Below, in pieces: positions 1 to 4,543 of a DNA stretch of 5,083 nucleotides. The notes beneath the pieces were generated by a model. The model was not told where the DNA came from. It saw only the letters and a program-made list of their open reading frames with translations, and made no database searches. A program made the translations under genes and the position numbers. Position 1 is the stretch's first letter. The number at the start of each line of letters is the position of its first letter. Origin of the DNA: Tannerellaceae bacterium (lineage in GTDB: Bacteria; Bacteroidota; Bacteroidia; Bacteroidales; Tannerellaceae); NCBI GenBank assembly GCA_020860805.1, contig JAJBTP010000595.1:1-5083 (forward strand), written 5' to 3'.

Positions 1-30
1 ATTGTCAACAGCCCGGACACTTTTGACAAT
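1..30. terminator. 8-bp inverted repeat, possible terminator of an upstream gene or operator
   Basis: ATTGTCAA at 1-8 is the exact reverse complement of TTGACAAT at 23-30, with a 14-base loop. A T-rich stretch follows (TTGTTAACTTTTC, 31-43). A stem plus T-rich tail fits a weak factor-independent terminator for a gene left of the window. The stem is AT-rich and the T run is interrupted, so a protein-binding site is equally possible. The repeat is seen directly; its role is inferred. Confidence 0.3.
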
Positions 31-87
31 TTGTTAACTTTTCGACTCTTATCCTTATAAAAATACTTAAAAACCGGGAAAGAACTA

Positions 88-104
88 ACAACCGGATCTG
101 TTGT
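88..104. repeat. Small inverted repeat ahead of the promoter
   Basis: ACAAC at 88-92 pairs with GTTGT at 100-104 around a 7-base loop. It lies about 25 bases upstream of the proposed -7 box, so it could be a regulator site overlapping the -33 region. Five base pairs can easily occur by chance, so this is a weak call. Confidence 0.15.
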
Positions 105-137
105 CAGCCGATGAATTACTTTATGATATATGTTTGC
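101..137 (+). promoter_or_regulatory. Bacteroidetes-type sigma promoter for the RHS gene pair
   Basis: TATGTTTG at 129-136 followed by C137 matches the Bacteroidetes -7 consensus TAnnTTTG(Y) at every fixed position. The -33 element is poor: the nearest candidate is TTG at 101-103, about 25 bases upstream rather than the usual 19-21. Transcription would start near 140-145, leaving a leader of about 40 bases before the ATG at 184. That leader is A/T-rich (a T7 run and several A runs) and has no Shine-Dalgarno sequence, as is normal for this phylum. I see no promoter before the second gene, so this one probably drives both. Confidence 0.55.
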
Positions 138-183
138 GGACAGATATTTTTTTAATACAAACTTTTTAAAACAGTTTTAAACA

Positions 184-237
184 ATGAGAAACAAACTTAT
201 GATTTTAATTTTACTATTTAAACTCTTAAGTAGGTAA
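184..237 (+). CDS. Signal-peptide segment of gene 1
   Basis: An 18-codon frame starting at ATG 184 encodes MRNKLMILILLFKLLSR and then stops at TAA 235-237. The basic N-terminus followed by Ile/Leu/Phe is a Sec signal peptide lacking its end. The frame carrying the mature protein opens only after the TAA at 227-229. Dropping one base between about 228 and 234 gives LLSGNSQTNGD or a close variant, a sensible cleavage region. ATG 184 is preferred over ATG 199 because it keeps the positive N-terminus and follows the A-rich leader. There is no lipobox Cys, so this is not an obvious lipoprotein. Confidence 0.6.
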   Translation: MRNKLMILILLFKLLSR

Positions 238-898
238 CAGCCAAACCAATGGAGATCCACTCTTTCAGCTTCCACCCTCGCCGGATGCAGCAGGTTTGGG
301 GAAATATGGCCAATATCCGGTAGCCCTCTATAATGGCCTGGTACAAATTGACATCCCGGTTCACACGATCGAACTCCCACAGATGAGCGTTCCTGTCTCG
401 ATCTCCTACCATCCTTCGGGTATCAAAGTAAACGAAATATCCAGTGTTGTTGGATTGGGTTGGTCTTTAAACGCCGGTGGTGTTATTACACGGTTGGTAA
501 GGGGAGCTCCCGACCTTAAATTTGGAAAAACAGGCACAAACTTAAATGTTGATTTCATCCATAGTTTAGGGAGTGACGGCACGAATGAAAGTAGTAAAGT
601 AACTCACTTATGGAACGCCTACAATGGGGAACGAATAGGTAGTTATGATTCTGAATCGGATATTTATTATTACAATGTATGCGGTCTAAACGGAAGTTTC
701 AGATTTGATACCCAGGGTAATTTGGTGCAAATTCCTTTATCCAATAACCGGATTGAATATAATACCGATAGGGATATGTTCCTGATAACAGGAACAGACG
801 GCACTACTTATACATTTCTGGACAAGGAAACGGCTAATAGAATAGGAGGTGGTATTTATACAACCAGTTGGTATCTGACGCAAATCAAAACAACTTGA
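230..898 (+). CDS. N-terminal segment of gene 1 (RHS/SpvB-like N-terminus)
   Basis: This frame opens after TAA 227-229 and ends at TGA 896-898. Family-like sequence begins at about 239 (SQTNGDPLFQLPPSPDAAG). The first start-like codon, TTG at 296, is an internal Leu in the conserved GLGKYG motif, so a start there would be an artefact. Landmarks in order are the LPPSPDAAGLGKYG block, YNGLVQIDIPVHTIELP, SVPVSISYHPSGIKVNEIS, and VGLGWSLNAGGVITR followed by RGAPD. A beta-rich stretch then includes IYYYNVCGLNGSFRFD and TDGTTYTFLDKE. It breaks off after TSWYLTQIKTT. Dropping one T of TT 895-896 continues it as DNRTVDFDY in the next frame. Confidence 0.75.
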   Translation, partial: VGNSQTNGDPLFQLPPSPDAAGLGKYGQYPVALYNGLVQIDIPVHTIELPQMSVPVSISYHPSGIKVNEISSVVGLGWSLNAGGVITRLVRGAPDLKFGKTGTNLNVDFIHSLGSDGTNESSKVTHLWNAYNGERIGSYDSESDIYYYNVCGLNGSFRFDTQGNLVQIPLSNNRIEYNTDRDMFLITGTDGTTYTFLDKETANRIGGGIYTTSWYLTQIKTT

Positions 899-2741
899 TA
901 ACCGCACAGTTGATTTTGACTATACAATTGATAAAACACATTATGAGGAGTATTATGAAGGTACCTCTTTAACATGCCAACGTACAACCGGAGGGACAAA
1001 AAAACTGGACTATATAAAAACAAGAGTGTATTCAGACAACACTCTGATCCTGAAATCCATTACTTTTCCGGATGGTTCCCTTACGTTTAATTATAACGGA
1101 GATAGAGCAGACCGCCGTAAATACCGCCTGACCAGTATTGCACTTAGAAATAAGTCCGAACTTCTTAGAACGTTTTATCTGGGGTATAGTTATTTTAGCA
1201 ATACGGGAATAGTCCAATCAGGACAAACCGGACCAGCAGGCAATTACTCCGAAAATTACACACTTAGGTTAAAGCTTGATTATGTTTCCACGATAGAATC
1301 AACTACTGGTAAGGAAATTAAGTATAATTTTGATTATTATACCACCAAATTACTACCTCCTTACTATGATGTTATTTCTCCTTATAACAGCTATTATTCA
1401 CAGGATTATTGGGGTTATTACAATGGAGCAAGTAATAGTTATCTGCTTACTTATTACAATGCCCCCAATCTTACACTAACGAATTATCCCGAGGCCAAAC
1501 GGGATGTAAATATTCAATATGCACAGGCATGTGTATTAAATAAAATCACTTATCCTACCGGTGGACATACTGTGTTTGAATATGAATCAAACCGCAATTA
1601 CCAGGACAAAGAAGTAGGCGGATTACGAATCAAAAACATAGTATCCTACGATGACCCGGATACTGCTCCGGTAGTAAAAAGCTACGAGTATGGAGGGGTC
1701 CGGGAAAATACGACGGCTTATGTAGGAGAAGGAAAAGGCACATCTTATACACAGGGAAAGATTGAAGGCTCACAAGTCACCATCTACGACCATTACCTGT
1801 CTGAGCCGGTTATCCCTCTTTCGTTTAGAGGCGGCAGTAGTGTCTTTTATCAAAAAGTAACAGAGTTTGAAGGGTGTCCTGATGCCAGCAATGGAAAAAC
1901 CGAATACTCATTTTATTATCAGGGAAGAGATGCTAATACTATTATGATAGGACATTGTAACCTGCCTTCTATTACGGCTGGAACTTTCCATCCTTATCTC
2001 GGAACTTTTTATGAAGATGGTAGTTGGTCGCGTGATTTTCCTACCCGAACCGATATCTATAAAAAAGAAGGGAATGAATTCTCATTAGTTAAAAGAACAG
2101 AATATGAATATAGAATTCTCGATTCAAAAAATGTAAAAGTAGGCTTCCGGGCATTTGCCTATTTCGACACCACCCAGCTTAATTTACCTTATCCTTTTAA
2201 CGCAGGTACTAAACGCTCCAAAGAGTTATTTCAATATGGAGATGTACACGTACAAACCGGCCTGGTAAAACTGTCGGAAGTAAAAGAAACCCTATATACA
2301 GAAAAAGATAGTATAGTGGATACAACTACTTATTTTTATAACAATATGCGGAATCAGTATGAAGTATCGGCCATTCATAAAAAAAGAAGTGATGGTTCCC
2401 TACAGAAAACATCTTTTCTATACCCCAATGACCTGAAATCGACCCAGGCAATTTATCAGGAGATGGCCCAGGAAAACAGAATTTCTCCGGTTATTATTCA
2501 AACCGATTCATTAGATAATCAATTTTTAGAATCTATAGAAACAGCGTACAAAAGATTTTCACCTACCCTGATTGCTCCCGCTACTGAAAATATAAAACGA
2601 GGAAATAACCCTGCAGAAACAGAGACCAGCTATAATCGGTACGATGAAACAGCTAATATTATGGAAATAACACAAAGAAATGATGTAAATCAAACCATTA
2701 TCTGGGGATATAATAAAAACTCTTCCGGTAGCCGTTTTTGA
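897..2741 (+). CDS. Central segment of gene 1 (Tyr-rich RHS-like beta region)
   Basis: The longest open stretch in the window, about 614 codons. It is open from 897 (DNRTVDFDYTIDK); the GTG at 1026 is an internal Val and not a true start. The protein is rich in Tyr, Asn, Thr and Gly with repeated short beta-strand patterns (SITFPDGSLTFNYNGDR, KITYPTGGHTVFEYE, VTEFEGCPDASNGKTEYSF), as in shell-forming RHS proteins. Near the end are the family-typical TIIWGYN and a Tyr-x-Arg-Tyr-Asp element (YNRYDETANI). No membrane segment and no catalytic motif is visible. It ends artificially at TGA 2739-2741: the A5 run at 2715-2719 has one A too many, and with four A's the frame continues as GYNKTLPVAVFENMSY. 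Confidence 0.8.
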   Translation, partial: DNRTVDFDYTIDKTHYEEYYEGTSLTCQRTTGGTKKLDYIKTRVYSDNTLILKSITFPDGSLTFNYNGDRADRRKYRLTSIALRNKSELLRTFYLGYSYFSNTGIVQSGQTGPAGNYSENYTLRLKLDYVSTIESTTGKEIKYNFDYYTTKLLPPYYDVISPYNSYYSQDYWGYYNGASNSYLLTYYNAPNLTLTNYPEAKRDVNIQYAQACVLNKITYPTGGHTVFEYESNRNYQDKEVGGLRIKNIVSYDDPDTAPVVKSYEYGGVRENTTAYVGEGKGTSYTQGKIEGSQVTIYDHYLSEPVIPLSFRGGSSVFYQKVTEFEGCPDASNGKTEYSFYYQGRDANTIMIGHCNLPSITAGTFHPYLGTFYEDGSWSRDFPTRTDIYKKEGNEFSLVKRTEYEYRILDSKNVKVGFRAFAYFDTTQLNLPYPFNAGTKRSKELFQYGDVHVQTGLVKLSEVKETLYTEKDSIVDTTTYFYNNMRNQYEVSAIHKKRSDGSLQKTSFLYPNDLKSTQAIYQEMAQENRISPVIIQTDSLDNQFLESIETAYKRFSPTLIAPATENIKRGNNPAETETSYNRYDETANIMEITQRNDVNQTIIWGYNKNSSGSRF

Positions 2742-2946
2742 GAATATGTCCTATTTGGAAGTCAATAACAACCAGAATCTGATGGGGTACATAAATCAAC
2801 TTCAAAATTTCACAGTTTTAAGCGCGGCAAACAATCGTGAAAGTCTGAAAGCCATCAATAAAGGCATTCGTTCTAATCTCCCGACAGGTAAAAGTCACCA
2901 CCTATACCTATCAACCATTAGTAGGAATAACTTCCCAAACCGATAG
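2722..2946 (+). CDS. C-terminal segment of gene 1 after the WGYN motif
   Basis: This frame continues from the A5 break (LPVAVFENMSYLEVNNNQ) through a probably helical linker (LMGYINQLQNF, then NRESLKAINKGIRSNLPTG). ATG 2746 is the internal Met of ENMSYLEV and not a start, despite giving a 66-codon open frame. Family-like sequence ends at about 2893. After the A4 run 2890-2893 the reading (KSHHLYLSTI) is out of frame and stops at TAG 2944-2946. Dropping one A gives GKVTTYTYQPLVGITSQ, the sequence expected here. Confidence 0.65.
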   Translation, partial: LPVAVFENMSYLEVNNNQNLMGYINQLQNFTVLSAANNRESLKAINKGIRSNLPTGKSHHLYLSTISRNNFPNR

Positions 2947-3079
2947 CCAGGGTTTCAGTATATATTATGAATATGACAATCTGGGCCGGTTAAAAGAAAG
3001 CTACGTCATGGAAGGTAGTACTAAAAAAACCTTCAAAGCTATGAATACAACTATCACAATTAAAAAATTAGTCTTATGA
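2894..3079 (+). CDS. C-terminal YD-repeat tail of gene 1
   Basis: The frame runs VTTYTYQPLVGITSQTD, then QGFSIYYEYDNLGRLKESY. The YEYDNLGRL element at about 2969-2992 is a canonical YD/RHS repeat. In this frame the end reads KKTFKAMNTTITIKKLVL and stops at TGA 3077-3079, overlapping gene 2's ATG as ATGA. The frame one base back from 3031 reads LQSYEYNYHN and stops at TAA 3061-3063, which is how this family normally ends. I therefore infer one missing base in A7 (3023-3029) or in CC (3030-3031), and take TAA 3063 as the true end. Confidence 0.55.
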   Translation, partial: VTTYTYQPLVGITSQTDSQGFSIYYEYDNLGRLKESYVMEGSTKKTFKAMNTTITIKKLVL

Positions 3080-3111
3080 AAACATATATATATATATATA
3101 TATTATTTTAA
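3076..3111 (+). CDS. Signal-peptide start of gene 2, frame-broken by the TA tract
   Basis: ATG 3076 gives MKTYIYIYILF and stops at TAA 3109-3111. The downstream frame enters as IILIFMLCIQSHIQAQ, so joining the two makes a complete signal peptide: Lys near the start, a hydrophobic core, and an A-x-x-Q type end. Removing one TA unit (nine to eight) joins them exactly. ATG 3076 is preferred to ATG 3117 because ATG 3117 starts inside the hydrophobic core and drops the basic N-terminus. The spacing of 12 bases after gene 1's TAA fits co-transcription. Confidence 0.6.
   Translation: MKTYIYIYILF
3085..3102 (+). repeat. (TA)9 dinucleotide tract inside the signal-peptide code
   Basis: Nine perfect TA units lie directly after ATG AAA ACA of gene 2. 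With nine units the frame stops at 3109. With eight units (or eleven, fourteen and so on) it reads into the signal peptide and mature protein. Such tracts change length by strand slippage, so this could switch the gene on and off; it is also a likely place for an assembly length error. Confidence 0.85.
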
Positions 3112-3116
3112 TCTTT

Positions 3117-3806
3117 ATGCTGTGCATCCAAAGTCATATACAGGCACAGTACTCTATAAACAGCGCTATAGAAATAAAATCTCCCTTTGAATCCTTCACT
3201 TATTCGGATACCAGAAATACAGCCAGTGGAGGCTACTCAAACCAATACGGTTATTATAATACAAATGAAGTATTTTATAAATTAACACTTTCTAAACCTA
3301 TGGTTATTACCATAACAAACTGTGGGTCTGCATTAGCAGACACATATATCATGTTATTTAAGTTGAGTGCTCAACAAATACCAACAGTATTCTCTTCCAG
3401 CGGTTCTTCAACAATTTGTAGTAGTAAAACAAATGGTTCTATCACTCAAACGTTGGAACCCGGAACCTATTGGATATGTTGCAAAGGAAAAAGCCAGAAT
3501 GGTTCCATAACAACAAATGTTGAGGGAATATCAAAATTAGAAAATCCAGAACTACACGACCTGGGAACAAAAAGTGAGGCATTCACTTATACGCATCGTG
3601 CCAATACAGTTGTGGGAGCTAATAAAAATCCTGTCACTTCAATGAATGATGTGTATTATAAGTTTAGAATTGCCAAAAGAATGAAGATTACAGTAACTCA
3701 TAAAGGCACCTCCCTTCGGTGTACTGTTATAAGCTTACTGGGGCCAGATGACAAAGTCCGTTTTTTACAGATACCGGAGGATGTAAAACACCAAATGAAC
3801 CGATAG
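3117..3806 (+). CDS. N-terminal segment of gene 2: first domain and half of the second
   Basis: Open from ATG 3117, itself inside the signal peptide, to TAG 3804-3806. After the likely cleavage site (HIQA-QYSIN) it carries one complete beta-sandwich-like domain. That domain has FTYSDTRN, NEVFYKLTLSKPM, TNCGSALADTYIMLF and LEPGTYWICCKGKSQNGSI. The second copy follows, with FTYTHRANT, NDVYYKFRIAKRM and THKGTSLRCTVISLL. Frame is lost at T6 3761-3766: the family-like continuation (TDTGGCKTPNEPIEHEIF) lies one base back, and the 13 codons from CAG 3768 to the stop are out of frame. Confidence 0.75.
   Translation: MLCIQSHIQAQYSINSAIEIKSPFESFTYSDTRNTASGGYSNQYGYYNTNEVFYKLTLSKPMVITITNCGSALADTYIMLFKLSAQQIPTVFSSSGSSTICSSKTNGSITQTLEPGTYWICCKGKSQNGSITTNVEGISKLENPELHDLGTKSEAFTYTHRANTVVGANKNPVTSMNDVYYKFRIAKRMKITVTHKGTSLRCTVISLLGPDDKVRFLQIPEDVKHQMNR
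3168..3527 (+). repeat. Beta-domain repeat 1 of gene 2
   Basis: About 120 aa. Shared signatures are F-x-Y-S near the start (FTYSDTRN), N-[DE]-V-[FY]-Y-K (NEVFYKLTL), the strand TNCGSALADTYIMLF, and the closing L-x-P-G-T-Y-W with NGSITTN. The pattern resembles pre-peptidase C-terminal (PPC) type jelly-roll domains, which are non-catalytic binding or stabilising modules; that is inference by pattern. Cys in NCGS and in STICSS could form a disulfide in the periplasm or outside the cell. Confidence 0.65.
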
Positions 3807-3910
3807 AACATGAAATTTTTGAATTTGAAGATTTAACCCAGTATACCACATATTATATTGTTTCATCAGGAATGGTTGAGAATGGTGATATTATTACTAC
3901 CATTACAGGC
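3528..3910 (+). repeat. Beta-domain repeat 2 of gene 2, split by the T6 frame break
   Basis: The second copy has FTYTHRANT, NDVYYKFRIAKRMKITVTH, GTSLRCTVISLL, then after the break GGCKTPNEP, LTQYTTYYIVSSG and NGDIITTITG. Its FTY lies 129 codons after that of repeat 1, and the third copy's FSY lies 124 codons later once one T is restored. The regular spacing across the break shows that only a single base is missing, not a larger piece. Here the first Cys sits six residues later in the strand (RCTV) than in repeat 1 (NCGS). Confidence 0.65.
3761..3767 (+). other. In-phase T TTT TTA heptamer at the gene 2 frame break
   Basis: The bases read CGT TTT TTA in the incoming frame, so T TTT TTA has the X XXY YYZ phasing of a -1 ribosomal frameshift site. 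After a -1 slip the next codons are ACA GAT ACC GGA, which is the family-like continuation. A plain missing T in this homopolymer explains it just as well and is more economical, since other breaks here have no such site. Confidence 0.3.
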
Positions 3911-4543
3911 GAACCTTTCTTCTGGCTTAATCTCGGAGAAAAAAGTAATACTTTTTCCTATACCCATACAGCAGATACAAAGTGGGGTGAAAAACAGTGG
4001 AATGTAAATCCTTATAATGATATGTTTTATGAACTTACAACAACTAAAGAAGCTGATTTTTATTTATCCCATAAAGATTCCGAACTTGAGTCTACTTATC
4101 TTACACTTGTAAACGCAAAGGATGAATCTATTGTATGGAGTGCATCCAATAATAGTAAGAAACCTACTGAACTAACCGTTAGAAATGTCCCTCCGGGTAC
4201 CTATTATGTGATTTCTGAAGGAAAGGAAGGAAACGGTGTTATTACGACTCATATAGACGTCGAGGTGGATTCGGATATTAAAAATAATTACGTTCGTACA
4301 AAAACGTATACCTATCAGCCGGACAACGAATATCTGGATACGTACCACTATTATAACGGCCTCGGCTATCCGGTACAAATTCTGCAAAAAAGAGTGACCC
4401 CTGCTAAAAAAGATCTGGCCTTCCTTAAAGAATATGATAAATTCGGCCGTGAATCCAGAAGCTGGTACCAGGACTATCAGGCAGTGAAGGTGCCCACAAA
4501 AGTTTCAGAACTATCAAAAACAGTGCTATCTCGACAGCTATGA
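3770..4543 (+). CDS. Second segment of gene 2: repeats 2-3 and DUF6443-like module
   Basis: Family-like sequence starts at about 3767 (TDTGGCKTPNEP); ATG 3872 is an internal Met of SSGMVENGD and not a start. The segment finishes repeat 2, carries all of repeat 3, then the module YVRTKTYTYQPDNEYLD, YYNGLGYPVQILQKRVTP and LKEYDKFGRESRSW. In Bacteroidetes RHS proteins I recognise that module as DUF6443, preceding the YD repeats. The frame is lost at GG 4480-4481: adding one G gives QGSEGAHKSFRTIKNSAIS. As read, it ends out of frame at TGA 4541-4543. Confidence 0.75.
   Translation, partial: DTGGCKTPNEPIEHEIFEFEDLTQYTTYYIVSSGMVENGDIITTITGEPFFWLNLGEKSNTFSYTHTADTKWGEKQWNVNPYNDMFYELTTTKEADFYLSHKDSELESTYLTLVNAKDESIVWSASNNSKKPTELTVRNVPPGTYYVISEGKEGNGVITTHIDVEVDSDIKNNYVRTKTYTYQPDNEYLDTYHYYNGLGYPVQILQKRVTPAKKDLAFLKEYDKFGRESRSWYQDYQAVKVPTKVSELSKTVLSRQL
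3911..4261 (+). repeat. Beta-domain repeat 3 of gene 2
   Basis: The third copy has FSYTHTADT, NDMFYELTTTKEADFYLSH, DSELESTYLTLVNA, and a closing VPPGTYYVISEG with NGVITTHIDV. It aligns with repeats 1 and 2 over its whole length and is frame-intact. It has no Cys at all: SHKDS replaces the NCGS of repeat 1. If repeats 1 and 2 contain disulfides, this copy does not. Confidence 0.65.
4289..4467 (+). other. DUF6443-like domain region of gene 2
   Basis: About 60 aa from NNYVRTKTY to GRESRSW. Landmarks are YLDTYHYYNGLGYPVQ, a basic VTPAKKDL step and the YD-type EYDKFGRESRSW. In the Bacteroidetes proteins I know, this block marks the entry into the RHS core of the second protein of the pair. Its function is unknown. 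The family name is from memory and would need a profile search. Confidence 0.6.

Larger units (their letters stand above)
184..3063 (+). pseudogene. RHS/SpvB-like secreted protein (gene 1), interrupted by five frame breaks
   Basis: This is the whole first gene read across its frame breaks; repaired length is about 958 aa. It starts at ATG 184 with a hydrophobic leader (MRNKLMILILLFKLLS). The conserved N-terminus of Bacteroidetes RHS-type proteins follows (LPPSPDAAGLGKYG, then SGIKVNEISSVVGLGWSLNAG). A long Tyr-rich beta-strand region comes next, then the motif TIIWGYNK, a short helical linker, one clear YD repeat (YYEYDNLGRL) and a family-typical end (LQSYEYNYHN, TAA at 3061-3063). From family knowledge, such proteins are exported and form part of a beta-cage shell; I see no enzyme motif and no toxin domain. 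Frame breaks are near 228-237, at 895-896, 2715-2719, 2890-2893 and 3023-3031: four look like one extra base, the last like one missing base. They may be assembly errors, in which case the gene is intact. Gene 2 starts 12 bases downstream, suggesting an operon. Confidence 0.8.

Noticed and set aside
296..298. TTG as the start of gene 1
   Set aside because: It encodes the Leu of the conserved GLGKYG block; family-like sequence extends upstream to about 239 and a signal peptide starts at 184.
177..412. Two minus-strand open frames of 64-67 codons opposite the gene 1 N-terminus
   Set aside because: They are antisense to strongly family-like coding sequence and contain no recognisable motif, promoter or start context.
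1032..1217. A 61-codon minus-strand open frame
   Set aside because: It lies inside the conserved central part of gene 1 and reads as low-complexity shadow sequence.
2714..2720. T AAA AAC as a programmed frameshift site
   Set aside because: It is not a proper X XXY YYZ heptamer, and the shift needed is +1, not -1. One extra A in the run is the simpler reading.
2746..2946. A separate 66-codon gene starting at ATG 2746
   Set aside because: The Met is internal to ENMSYLEV, the normal continuation after WGYN; the last 17 or so residues are out-of-frame.
4172..4387. A 71-codon minus-strand open frame
   Set aside because: It is antisense to repeat 3 and the DUF6443-like module, which carry the real coding signal.
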